A stretch of DNA of 51,219 bases, from NCBI GenBank assembly GCA_017308375.1, contig JAFKEW010000055.1, positions 1 to 51,219 of the forward strand, given 5' to 3'. The notes beneath the pieces were generated by a model. The model searched no databases and had not been told where the DNA came from. It was given only the letters and a program-made list of their open reading frames with translations. Each line of letters begins with the position of its first letter. Within the stretch, counting starts at the first letter, position 1. Shown here in pieces: positions 27,715-35,668 of this stretch. The position numbers and the translations under genes were made by a program. The DNA comes from Alphaproteobacteria bacterium (GTDB lineage Bacteria > Pseudomonadota > Alphaproteobacteria > Micropepsales > Micropepsaceae).

Positions 27715-28869
27715 TCAGCCCGGCATCCGGCTCAGTTCGCGGGAGTGCATCTCGGCCATGCGTTCGCTGGCCCGTTTCTTGACGCTTTCGCTTTTCAATT
27801 GCCCGCAGGCCGCCATGATGTCGCGTCCGCGCGGCGTGCGCACCGGGCTGGCATAGCCGGCGCGGTTGACGATCTCGGCAAATTTCTCGATCTGCGCCCA
27901 ATCGGAACATTCGTAAGGTGCGCCCGGCCACGGGTTGAACGGGATCAGATTGATCTTGGCCGGAATGCCGCGAATGATCCGCACCAGTTCGCGCGCATCC
28001 GCCAGGCTGTCGTTCACATCTTTCAGCATCACATATTCAAACGTGATGCGCCGCGCATTGGAGAGACCGGGATAATCCCGGCACGCCTGCAATAACTCGG
28101 CAATCGGATATTTCTTGTTGATCGGTACGATCACATCGCGGATTTCATCGCGCACGGCATGCAGCGATACGGCAAGCGCCGAACCGATCTCCGCACCTGC
28201 GCGCGGGATCATCGGCACCACACCTGCCGTCGAAAGCGTGATCCGGCGTTTGGAGAGCGCCAGCCCATCGCCATCGGCCACGATAGCCAGCGCGGCTTTC
28301 ACATTGTCGAAATTATAAAGTGGCTCACCCATGCCCATCATCACCACATTGGTGATGCGCCGGTTCTCACCCGTGCTCGGCCAGTCGTTCAGGGCATCGC
28401 GCGCCACCAGCAATTGGCCGATGATCTCGCCCGGCGTCAGATTGCGCACCAGTTTCTGCGTGCCGGTGTGGCAGAAGCGGCAATTGAGCGTGCAGCCCAC
28501 CTGGCTTGATACGCACAGGGTGCCGCGATCTGCCTCGGGAATGTAGACCGTCTCAAACTCGATCCCCGGTCCCGTGCGCAAAAGCCATTTGCGCGTGCCG
28601 TCTTCCGAAATCTGTTCAGTCACCACTTCGGGCCGGGCCAGATCGAAGCGGGCATCCATCGCGGCGCGGAAATCCTTGGCCAGATTGGTCATGGCGGCGA
28701 AATCGCGCGCGCCATGGACATAGGCCCAGTTCCAGATCTGGCGCATGCGCATGGGTGCGGCCTTGGCCGCCACCCCGGCATCGATCAGGGCGGCCTGCAA
28801 CGCAGCGGGGTCGAGGCCGATCAGGCCCCGCCGCTCAGCGCCAGCCGTTATGAGTGCCGTATCTGTCAT
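27715..28869 (-). CDS. rlmN: 23S rRNA (adenine2503-C2)/tRNA A37 methyltransferase RlmN
   Basis: 384 residues. Radical-SAM enzyme that methylates A2503 of 23S rRNA and A37 of some tRNAs. Seen: [11 protein letters not shown] (the CxxxCxxC cluster ligands), the catalytic Cys regions near VGC and the C-terminal [23 protein letters not shown], and [13 protein letters not shown] start at MTDTALIT (28869); the frame upstream is not conserved. Followed downstream on the same strand by nothing close; ialB lies 57 bases upstream. Confidence 0.95.
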   Translation of the reverse strand: MTDTALITAGAERRGLIGLDPAALQAALIDAGVAAKAAPMRMRQIWNWAYVHGARDFAAMTNLAKDFRAAMDARFDLARPEVVTEQISEDGTRKWLLRTGPGIEFETVYIPEADRGTLCVSSQVGCTLNCRFCHTGTQKLVRNLTPGEIIGQLLVARDALNDWPSTGENRRITNVVMMGMGEPLYNFDNVKAALAIVADGDGLALSKRRITLSTAGVVPMIPRAGAEIGSALAVSLHAVRDEIRDVIVPINKKYPIAELLQACRDYPGLSNARRITFEYVMLKDVNDSLADARELVRIIRGIPAKINLIPFNPWPGAPYECSDWAQIEKFAEIVNRAGYASPVRTPRGRDIMAACGQLKSESVKKRASERMAEMHSRELSRMPG

Positions 28870-28925
28870 CGGGGCACTATAGGCGGTCCGGCGGCGAAAA
28901 TCGTCAACCGGGTCCGCCCGGATGC

Positions 28926-29468
28926 CTACATCTTGCACTCTGCGTGGATCTTATCCAGCGCGGCGGAAACGCCGGAAAGCGAATAGGAATCGCGGGTATC
29001 GGTGCCGCGGGTGGAGGTACCCGTCACGATCAGGCGCGAGCCGCGGCGCATCGCCTCAACCAGGCGGACTTCGTCGGCATTCTCCTTCACCCAGGCGCTG
29101 CCGCTATTGCCGTCGTTCTGGGTGAAGAACGTGAACTTGTCCTTGCCTACCTGGGCCGTCACCGTGCTGCCCACCTTATAAGGGTAGCCCGGCACCACCT
29201 CGGGTTCCGCCTTGCTCTTGCGGCTTGGCCAGTCACTGACCAGAAAAAACACCGGATCGCGCTTGGCGCCTTTCGGCTCCATCGATTTGGGCTGGGACAG
29301 CGCATAACAAACCTTCCCGTTGCCCGTATCCGTCGTATAGGCGGACCAGTCCTTGAACGAACCGAGAAGCGTCGGCCCGGTGGCGGCCATGGCTGGCGGC
29401 GCAGCCACCATCATTGCACCACAGACGATAAAGGATGACAGAGCGATGTGCATACGCATTGCATTCAT
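28926..29468 (-). CDS. Invasion-associated locus B (IalB) family periplasmic protein
   Basis: 180 residues with a signal peptide (cleavage probably after AMA at about 28). The IalB fold is shown by [37 protein letters not shown], the GYPYKVGS and [38 protein letters not shown] stretches. Two Cys (in KVCYA and near the C-terminus AECKM) may form a disulfide. Despite the name, most members are in free-living alphaproteobacteria and their role is unknown. The start site is weakly supported; an ATG three codons later is possible. Confidence 0.88.
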   Translation of the reverse strand: MNAMRMHIALSSFIVCGAMMVAAPPAMAATGPTLLGSFKDWSAYTTDTGNGKVCYALSQPKSMEPKGAKRDPVFFLVSDWPSRKSKAEPEVVPGYPYKVGSTVTAQVGKDKFTFFTQNDGNSGSAWVKENADEVRLVEAMRRGSRLIVTGTSTRGTDTRDSYSLSGVSAALDKIHAECKM

Positions 29469-29615
29469 GACGTCAACAATTCCCCGAGGTCTTGAAGTGA
29501 ATCAGCACAGGCGCTGAGTCTTGGGCACAAATCGGGCGGTTGTGTGATGAATGTGTTTAAGGCCGCATGTCCGCGATGTCCATGCAGCAGTACGCCGGAA
29601 GCGAAAAACGCTGTG

Positions 29616-30227
29616 TTAAAGGCTGGAAACGCGGACGATTTCAGCTTCGACTTCGCCAAGCCGGTCTTTGCCGAAATAGATTTCGTCGCCGACGAAGAAT
29701 GTCGGGCTGCCGAATGCACCGCGCTCCACCGCTGATTCGGTATTGGCCATCAAACGCTGCTTGACCGGTGCGCTTTGCGCGGCTGCCATCAATGCCTGGG
29801 CATCGAGACCGCCTTCGCGAAGGACGGCTTCAATCTCTGCCGGATCGTCCATCTTGCGCGATGTCTCCCACATCGCGCGAAACATGACAGTCATGTAATT
29901 CGCAAGCGCGCCATCCATTTCCGCCGCCACCGCACCACGCATGATGGCAAGCGTGTTCACCGGAAAATGCGTGTTGAAGCGGAATTCCTTCAGGAAGTGA
30001 CGGCGCACGAAACGCTGCGTCTCCAATTGCTCATATTGCAGCTTGTTGCGGATATGGCCGAACGCCGTCATCGGCGACTGGTTGCCGGTCAGCTTGAAAA
30101 TCCCACCCAAAAGCACCGGCACGGGTGCAAACCGCACGCCAGTGCGCGCCTCGATGGCCGGGATCACGCGCCAGGCCAGATAGGCATTGGGGCTGCCGAA
30201 ATCGAACAGAAATTCTACCTTGGGCAT
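29616..30227 (-). CDS. DsbA-family 2-hydroxychromene-2-carboxylate isomerase-like protein (second)
   Basis: 203 residues. VEFLFDFGSPNAYLAWRVIPAIEARTG carries the FDFxSPxxY motif; FGSPTFFVGDEIYFGKDRL is the conserved cis-proline region. Only about one third alike by eye to the member at 26277, so not a recent duplicate. I start at the ATG 30227, which shares a base with the stop of the upstream SDR (TGATG) and has GGGAG eight bases before it. The pair is one operon under the HxlR-controlled promoter, suggesting a small catabolic or detoxification unit. Confidence 0.87.
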   Translation of the reverse strand: MPKVEFLFDFGSPNAYLAWRVIPAIEARTGVRFAPVPVLLGGIFKLTGNQSPMTAFGHIRNKLQYEQLETQRFVRRHFLKEFRFNTHFPVNTLAIMRGAVAAEMDGALANYMTVMFRAMWETSRKMDDPAEIEAVLREGGLDAQALMAAAQSAPVKQRLMANTESAVERGAFGSPTFFVGDEIYFGKDRLGEVEAEIVRVSSL

Positions 30228-30967
30228 CACCATGGCTCCCGATAGGGCCTGAGATCGAGCTCGAAGGTCCAGCCGTCACGCGCCTGATTGTGCAGCATCC
30301 AATAGGCGTTGGCGACCGATTCCGGATTCATGAGTTGATCCGGCTCGATCTTCGCCAGTGCCGCTTCGCCGCCGCGGGCCTTGATGCGCTCGCGCACAAA
30401 GGCGGTATCGACACCGGCATCGATCACCAGATGGGCGACATGGATATTCTTCGGCCCCAATTCGCGCGCCGCACTCTGTGCCACCGCGCGCAAACCGGCC
30501 TTGGCGCTGGCGAAAGCGGCATAGCCCACCCCACCACGCAGGGAGGCCGTGGCGCCAGTGAACAGAATGGTTCCCCGCCCATGGGGCAACATCAGTCTGG
30601 CTGCTTCGCGTGCCGTCAGAAAGCCAGCATAGCACGCCATCTCCCACACCTTGCGGAAGACACGCTCGGTCGTATCCAGAAGCGGAAAATTCACATTGGC
30701 GCCGGCATTGAAGATGCAGACTTCCAGCGGTGCGGCCGCATCGGCCTCGGCCAGAAAGGCGGTGATGTCGTCTTCCTTGCGCGCATCCAGCGCGCGGCCT
30801 TCGCAGCGCCCACCTGCGGCTTCAATCGCCTGTTTCAGGGGGACCAGCTTGTCCGCCGTGCGGCGCCCGGCAAAGACCAGATAGCCTTCCGCGGCAAAGC
30901 GTTTGGCGATGGCCGTCCCGATAAAATCGCCGGCTCCGATTACGGCGACAGATGCGTTGCGCTGCAT
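30227..30967 (-). CDS. SDR-like protein with Phe in place of the catalytic Tyr
   Basis: 246 residues. Rossmann start VAVIGAGDFIGTAIAKRFA, AGRR after beta2, FNAGANVN (NAG-like) and ILFTGATASLRGG with the Ser region. The Tyr-x-x-x-Lys motif reads FASAK, so the catalytic tyrosine is Phe; I recall a family with this change, so it is not a random mutation. Function uncertain, perhaps not a simple dehydrogenase. The ATG at 30967 has GAGG six bases upstream; an ATG at 30979 has none. Transcribed from the HxlR operator region and coupled to the isomerase gene. Confidence 0.85.
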   Translation of the reverse strand: MQRNASVAVIGAGDFIGTAIAKRFAAEGYLVFAGRRTADKLVPLKQAIEAAGGRCEGRALDARKEDDITAFLAEADAAAPLEVCIFNAGANVNFPLLDTTERVFRKVWEMACYAGFLTAREAARLMLPHGRGTILFTGATASLRGGVGYAAFASAKAGLRAVAQSAARELGPKNIHVAHLVIDAGVDTAFVRERIKARGGEAALAKIEPDQLMNPESVANAYWMLHNQARDGWTFELDLRPYREPW

Positions 30968-30980
30968 GTCCGGCCTCATA

Positions 30981-31025
30981 AGTCTTATTTCAAGACTAAT
31001 AAATCTTGAAATAAGACTTTGTCAA
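30981..31025. promoter_or_regulatory. Double operator and promoter between SDR and HxlR genes
   Basis: Two 17-bp palindromes: AGTCTT-ATTTC-AAGACT (30981-30997) and AATCTT-GAAAT-AAGACT (31002-31018), centres 21 bp apart, together making a perfect 15-bp inverted repeat. On the minus strand TTGACA (31025-31020), 17 bases, then TTATTA (31002-30997) forms the SDR promoter; one operator fills the spacer and the other covers the start site. HxlR repressors bind such sites. Confidence 0.7.
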
Positions 31026-31041
31026 CGGCATGCTGCCCGCC

Positions 31042-31557
31042 ATGAAGTGGAATGCACTATCGGAAGAGAACTGTTCGCTCGCCCGCGCCATGGCCGTGGT
31101 GGGGGATCGCTGGTCCCTGCTGATCCTGCGCGATGCGTTTTTGCGCGTGCGCCGGTTTGAGGATTTTGAGAGCAGCCTGAAAATTGCCCGCCGTGTGCTG
31201 GCTGAACGGCTGGCGCATCTGGTTGCTGAAGGCGTGCTGGCCAAACTGCCTTATCAGGAACGGCCCGTCCGCTACGAATACCGGCTGACCGAAAAGGGCC
31301 TTGCGCTTTACCCGGCGCTCATCGCGCTGGTGCACTGGGGCGATCATTATTACGCGGATGAAAACGGGCCACCCATCATCCATCGCCACCGCAATTGCGG
31401 GCACGATTTCCGCTCGGTGATGACATGCAGTGCCTGCGGCGAAGCATTGGACCCGCGCGATGTCGACATTCGTCCCGGACAGCCTCGCCAGCCGGCAAGC
31501 GTCATTCCCGCAAGCCGTAGCCGATCGCGTAAAGCCGCCACACAATCACGAACATGA
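31042..31557 (+). CDS. HxlR-family winged-helix regulator
   Basis: 171 residues. NCSLARAMAVVGDRWSLLILRDAFLRVRRFEDFESSL is the HxlR opening, then IARRVLAERLAHLVAEGVL (recognition helix) and YRLTEKGLALYPALIALVHWGD. The C-terminal NCGHDF..MTCSACGEALDPRDV looks like a zinc-ribbon tail. I start at MKWNALSEE (31042), as in the family; an ATG four codons earlier is possible, and neither has a clear Shine-Dalgarno sequence. Divergent from the SDR gene across the double operator, so it probably represses that operon and itself. Its 3' end overlaps the ABC permease gene by 56 bases, antisense. Confidence 0.87.
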   Translation: MKWNALSEENCSLARAMAVVGDRWSLLILRDAFLRVRRFEDFESSLKIARRVLAERLAHLVAEGVLAKLPYQERPVRYEYRLTEKGLALYPALIALVHWGDHYYADENGPPIIHRHRNCGHDFRSVMTCSACGEALDPRDVDIRPGQPRQPASVIPASRSRSRKAATQSRT

Positions 31558-32275
31558 CGGCGCCAAGCCCGATCGTCACACCGATGCCCAGAAGCTCCGG
31601 CGCTTCTGTAAAGCCGATCATCGAATGGCGCAGACCATTGATGAAATAGAAGAACGGATTGGCCCACGCCATCCATTGCAGCCATGACGGCAGCATATCG
31701 ATGGTGTTGAACACACCGCCGACAAACGACAGCGGCGTGATGAAGAACACGTTCAGGATCGTCAACTGCTCGAAATTGTTGGCCCACAGCCCCACCAGAT
31801 TGCCCAGAAGGCCGAACACGATCGCCACACCGACAACCCAGAAAACGAATTCTCCAACCCCCGCCACCGACGAGGCCCCGAACAGCGCCGCGATTACCAG
31901 GATACCCAGTGCCGTCACGACCGAGCGGAACACCACCGTGACCAGAACGCCGCTGATCATCTCCACATAGGACAGCGGCGAGACCAGCGTCTCTTCGACA
32001 TAGCGCATGAAGCGCGCGAAATAGACCTGGGAAGAGGATTGCAGGAACGCGGCGTTGACCACGTTCAGCATCACGATGCCCGGCAGCACGAATTCCAGAT
32101 AGCTGTGTCCGCCGATCTGCGAAATGCGCCCGCCCACCACATAACCAAAGATGAAGATGAACAGCAGCGCGGAAATCCACGGCGCGACAAAGGCCTGAAT
32201 GGGCACCCGCAGCAGGCGCGTCATCTCGCGCCGGATGATGGTCAACAGTCCGACCCAGTTGATGCTCGCCCCCAT
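31502..32275 (-). CDS. ABC-2 type transporter permease (YadH-like)
   Basis: 257 residues with six hydrophobic segments. ABC-2 permease: TIIRREMTRLLRVPIQAFVAP, FLQSSSQVYFARFMRYVEETLVSPLS (coupling region), NVFFITPLSFVGGVFNTIDMLP and the signature WMAWANPFFYFINGLRHSMIGF. Inner-membrane half of an exporter together with the ATPase 5 bases upstream; resembles YadH/YadG, substrate unknown. Ends inside the HxlR gene on the opposite strand. Confidence 0.9.
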   Translation of the reverse strand: MGASINWVGLLTIIRREMTRLLRVPIQAFVAPWISALLFIFIFGYVVGGRISQIGGHSYLEFVLPGIVMLNVVNAAFLQSSSQVYFARFMRYVEETLVSPLSYVEMISGVLVTVVFRSVVTALGILVIAALFGASSVAGVGEFVFWVVGVAIVFGLLGNLVGLWANNFEQLTILNVFFITPLSFVGGVFNTIDMLPSWLQWMAWANPFFYFINGLRHSMIGFTEAPELLGIGVTIGLGAVMFVIVWRLYAIGYGLRE

Positions 32276-32280
32276 TGGCT

Positions 32281-33036
32281 TCAGCGCCCCGCCGCCGCGG
32301 CAATGCGTTCCGGCGTGGCGCCGGTTGCCCGCAGATAGGCCTCTTCAAGCCCGCCTGGCTCAGTGAAAAATTCGTTCTTGGGTCCGTGCTGCACGATCTT
32401 CCCTTTGTTGACGATGGCAATGGTGCGGCACAGCCGTTCGATCTCTTCCAGATAGTGGGAGGTCAGCAGGATCGTCTTTCCATCATGGTTCAACTCCTGC
32501 AGATAACGCCATAAATCCATTCGCAATTCGACGTCCACGCCAGCCGTCGGCTCATCCAGGATCAGAAGATCGGGATCGTGAATCAGGGCGCGCGCCAGGA
32601 CCACCCGCCGCTTCAATCCGCCCGACAATTCGCGGAACTGTTTGGTCGCATGGGGCACCAGATCGAACTTTTCGATCAGCATTTCGGCGCGCCGTTTGCG
32701 CTCGGCCCGCTCCATCCCGAAATAGCCGCCCATCCAGTCCAGAATCTGGCGGCAGGTGGCAAAGGTGTCGACGTTGAATTCCTGCGGGCTCAGCCCGATG
32801 CGCCGCCGCGCTTCGCGGTAATTCTTCACCGCATCGACACCGAAAATCCGGATTTCGCCGGACGTGACCGTGGAAATTCCGGTAATACAGTGAATGGTGG
32901 TGGATTTTCCCGCCCCGTTGGGGCCCAGGAGGCCGAAGAAATCTCCGGCCGCAATATCCAGCGACAGATCGTCAACCGCGACCGTACCGCGGGCATACAC
33001 CTTGCGCAGGTGTGAAATCGAAAGTGCGGGGGTCAT
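32281..33036 (-). CDS. ABC transporter ATP-binding protein (YadG-like)
   Basis: 251 residues. Walker A GPNGAGKST, Q-loop LSPQEFN, signature LSGGLKRRV, Walker B LLILDEPTAGVD and the H-loop TSHYLEE. I start at MTPALSISHLRKVY (33036); the long upstream frame is antisense to the mug-like gene. Five bases separate it from the permease gene, so the two form one exporter. The Shine-Dalgarno sequence is weak. Divergent from the glycosylase gene. Confidence 0.92.
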   Translation of the reverse strand: MTPALSISHLRKVYARGTVAVDDLSLDIAAGDFFGLLGPNGAGKSTTIHCITGISTVTSGEIRIFGVDAVKNYREARRRIGLSPQEFNVDTFATCRQILDWMGGYFGMERAERKRRAEMLIEKFDLVPHATKQFRELSGGLKRRVVLARALIHDPDLLILDEPTAGVDVELRMDLWRYLQELNHDGKTILLTSHYLEEIERLCRTIAIVNKGKIVQHGPKNEFFTEPGGLEEAYLRATGATPERIAAAAGR

Positions 33037-33106
33037 CGCCTGAATCGTTGGTTCATTGTTTTGCAGTATATAGAAGTGGCTGGGCGCCTCGCACAAGATA
33101 CCCCCA

Positions 33107-33655
33107 ATGAATGCCCGGAAATCCACCCCTGATTCCGCAAGCCCGCTGCCGGTTCTGCCCGATGTTCTGCTGCCGGGACTGAAGCTCGTCTTCTGCGGCA
33201 CGGCCGCGGGCACCGTATCGGCCCAGCGCGGCCAATACTACGCGCACCCGCAAAACCGTTTCTGGGAGATATTGTACGAGGCAGGCTTCACCCCGCACCG
33301 GCTCGCGCCTGCGGATTACGCGTCGTTGCCGGCCCATGGCATCGGCCTGACCGATGTCGCCAAACACAGCTTTGGTATGGATCACGAATTGCCGCGTGAT
33401 GCGCTGGGCCGCATGGCTGCGGACGCTCTGCGCCAACGCATCGTGCAATGTGCGCCGCGCGCACTTGCCTTCACCAGCCTGAAGGCCGGGCGCAGCGTAC
33501 TGGGACCGAAAACCGTCATCGGATTGCAGCCCGTTTCATTCGGGCTGACGCAGATCTGGGTGCTGCCATCGCCCTCGCCTGCCGCACGCAAAAGCTGGGA
33601 TGCGCAGCCCTGGCACAATCTCGCGCGAACCTTGCGCGAGACCATGCCAGGCTGA
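33107..33655 (+). CDS. Mug/TDG-like uracil-DNA-glycosylase superfamily protein
   Basis: 182 residues. LVFCGTAAGTVSAQRGQYYAHPQNRFWEILYEAGF aligns with the Mug start, where E. coli has GINPG; here motif 1 reads GTAAG, so the catalytic Asn is Ala. Motif 2 end is LPSPSPAARKSW where Mug has NPSGLSR. A mismatch-specific glycosylase by fold, but substrate and chemistry may differ from Mug. The ATG has no clear Shine-Dalgarno sequence and the first 25 residues are low-complexity. Divergent from the ABC ATPase gene. Confidence 0.8.
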   Translation: MNARKSTPDSASPLPVLPDVLLPGLKLVFCGTAAGTVSAQRGQYYAHPQNRFWEILYEAGFTPHRLAPADYASLPAHGIGLTDVAKHSFGMDHELPRDALGRMAADALRQRIVQCAPRALAFTSLKAGRSVLGPKTVIGLQPVSFGLTQIWVLPSPSPAARKSWDAQPWHNLARTLRETMPG

Positions 33656-33664
33656 ACTCACACA

Positions 33665-34609
33665 TCAGCCATATTGCTGGCCGATGCGCCCGACTGTGGC
33701 ATGAAATTCCGCCACGGTCTCAGCAATCACCTGCGCCACCGGCTTGATCGTGTCGATCCGCCCGGCCACCTGTCCGGTCAGCGCGATGGCCGCTTCCATA
33801 TCGCCCCCGAAATAGAGGTCTTTTGCACGCTTCAGCTCCGCCATGATGTTCGGCGGCGGCTCCTTCTCCAGCCGCGTGGTGTTCTCGGTACGCAGTGCGC
33901 GCAAGGCCGGCCCCGGCCCGAAGCGGTTCAGAAACACCGTATCGGTTTCTTCCGCCGACACGATGGCATTCTTCCAGTTGACGTGCACCGGCGATTCCGC
34001 AGACGAGACCATGCGCGTGCCCATCTGAATGCCTTCGGCGCCCAGCGCGAATGCCGCGGTCATCGTGCGCCCGTCCAGCATGCCGCCAGCCGCAATCACC
34101 GGCACCTTCACCTTTTCACAGACCAGCGGCAGCAGAACCATGGTCGCCACTTCGTTCGGATTCTTGAAGCCGCCGCCCTCGCCGCCTTCGACCACCAGAC
34201 CGTCAACGCCCGCTTCCACCGCCTTCAACGCCGCCTTCAGGGACGGCACGACATGGAAAACGGTCAGCCCCGCTTTCTTCAACGCCTCGCAATATTTGCG
34301 CGGATCACCGGCCGAGGTGGTGACGAAATTCACCCCCTGATCGATCACGAAGGACACGATATCCGGGTCGCGCACAAAGGCCTGCGCGATGTTGACGCCG
34401 AACGGCTTCTTGGTCAGCTCCCGCATCTTGCGGATTTCGCCGCGCACCGCGTCCAGTTCGCCGGAGGAGGTTTCGATGATCCCCATGCCCCCGGCATTCG
34501 ATACGGCGGAGGCCAACTGGCTGCGGGCGATCCACCCCATCGGCGCCTGCACGATGGGATAATCGACGCCCAGCATCTCGGTAACCCGGTTTTTGATCGG
34601 CTTTGACAT
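33665..34609 (-). CDS. 2-nitropropane-dioxygenase-like flavoprotein, annotated as nitronate monooxygenase
   Basis: 314 residues. FMN TIM barrel of the NPD/NMO family: YPIVQAPMGWIARSQLASAVSNAGGMGII, PFGVNIA, VPVIAAGGMLDGRTMTAAFALGAEGIQMGTRMV. The active-site segment that reads GHEAGGH in true nitronate monooxygenases is GGEGGGF here, so the catalytic His is missing. It therefore is unlikely to be a nitronate monooxygenase of the classic type. The start (34609) is at MSKPIKNR. Converges on the glycosylase gene with 9 bases between stops. Confidence 0.82.
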   Translation of the reverse strand: MSKPIKNRVTEMLGVDYPIVQAPMGWIARSQLASAVSNAGGMGIIETSSGELDAVRGEIRKMRELTKKPFGVNIAQAFVRDPDIVSFVIDQGVNFVTTSAGDPRKYCEALKKAGLTVFHVVPSLKAALKAVEAGVDGLVVEGGEGGGFKNPNEVATMVLLPLVCEKVKVPVIAAGGMLDGRTMTAAFALGAEGIQMGTRMVSSAESPVHVNWKNAIVSAEETDTVFLNRFGPGPALRALRTENTTRLEKEPPPNIMAELKRAKDLYFGGDMEAAIALTGQVAGRIDTIKPVAQVIAETVAEFHATVGRIGQQYG

Positions 34610-34802
34610 ATCTTTGGTCTTCCCCTGTTTCGCTGGCGCCAACCTAGCTTCGCCATAGCCGCACGCCTAGACCGCGGGCGAAAAAATGTGAAGCGAAATT
34701 CCTATTATTCAGCTTGCCGGCCGATGGCGCCGGGGGTGCGTACCGCCAGATTTCACACTAAAGTTTCTGCAAAGAACCACAGACAGAAACGGGAGGATCA
34801 CC

Positions 34803-35567
34803 ATGCCAAAGCTCAACCGCGCTGGGGTGAATATCCATTACGAGACCCATGGAACCGGCCCCGTTCTGCTCCTCACCCACGGCTATTCCGCCACAGCGGA
34901 AATGTGGAAGGGGCAGATCGCGCCATTTTCCCGCGGCCACACGCTGGTGCTGTGGGATATGCGCGGCCATGGCCAAAGCGATTACCCGGAAAACCAGGAC
35001 GCCTACAGCGAGGCGCACACGGTGGCGGATATGGCGGCGATCCTCGATGCGGTGGGGGCGCAATCGGCGATTATCGGCGGGCTGTCGCTGGGCGGCTACA
35101 TGTCGCTTGCCTTTCACCGCGCCCACCCCGAACGGGTCAAGGCACTGCTGATCATCGACACCGGCCCCGGCTTCAAAAGCGATGAAGCGCGTGCCGGCTG
35201 GAACAAGACCGCCGAAGCCACCGCGACGCGGTTCGAGCGTGAGGGCCTCACCTCGCTTCAGCAAGCGAGTGCGGAGCGCGCCACCAGCCGCCATCGCAAT
35301 GCAGACGGTCTCGCCCGCGCCGCGCGCGGCATGCTGGCCCAGCGCGACGACCGCGTGATCCGCAGCCTGCCGGAGATCAAGGTTCCGTCCCTTGTACTGG
35401 TCGGCAGCGAGGACAAGCCGTTCCTCAACGCGGCGGACTACATGACGGCGAAGATTCCCGGTGCGCAGAAAGTGGTGATTCCGGGCGCCGGTCACGCCGC
35501 CAATATCGATCAGCCACAGCGTTTCAATGACGCAGTTCTGGCCTTCCTCAAGCAAGCGCCTGAATAG
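34803..35567 (+). CDS. Alpha/beta-fold hydrolase
   Basis: 254 residues. Nucleophile elbow GLSLGG (Ser about 96), oxyanion segment LTHGYSATAEMW, WDMRGHGQSDYP, acid Asp in VGSEDKP, and His in GAGHAAN near the end. Cytosolic, no signal peptide. GGGAGG lies about 5 bases before the ATG. Could be an esterase or C-C hydrolase; the neighbouring Baeyer-Villiger-type monooxygenase produces esters or lactones, so hydrolysis of its product is a plausible role (inference). Confidence 0.87.
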   Translation: MPKLNRAGVNIHYETHGTGPVLLLTHGYSATAEMWKGQIAPFSRGHTLVLWDMRGHGQSDYPENQDAYSEAHTVADMAAILDAVGAQSAIIGGLSLGGYMSLAFHRAHPERVKALLIIDTGPGFKSDEARAGWNKTAEATATRFEREGLTSLQQASAERATSRHRNADGLARAARGMLAQRDDRVIRSLPEIKVPSLVLVGSEDKPFLNAADYMTAKIPGAQKVVIPGAGHAANIDQPQRFNDAVLAFLKQAPE

Positions 35568-35633
35568 GCTTGGAAACCCGAAATGGCCGGTTTTGTACGC
35601 CAACCTTGACGCGGCGGTCATGAATGCCAAACT

Positions 35634-35654
35634 ATTGCTATAACGCATAACAAT
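35634..35654. promoter_or_regulatory. Possible operator upstream of the monooxygenase gene
   Basis: ATTGCTAT (35634-35641) and ATAACAAT (35647-35654) form an 8-bp inverted repeat with one mismatch. It lies 14 bases before the ATG, over the likely transcription start. No regulator gene is adjacent. Confidence 0.3.
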
Positions 35655-35668
35655 ATTTGAGGGACGCC

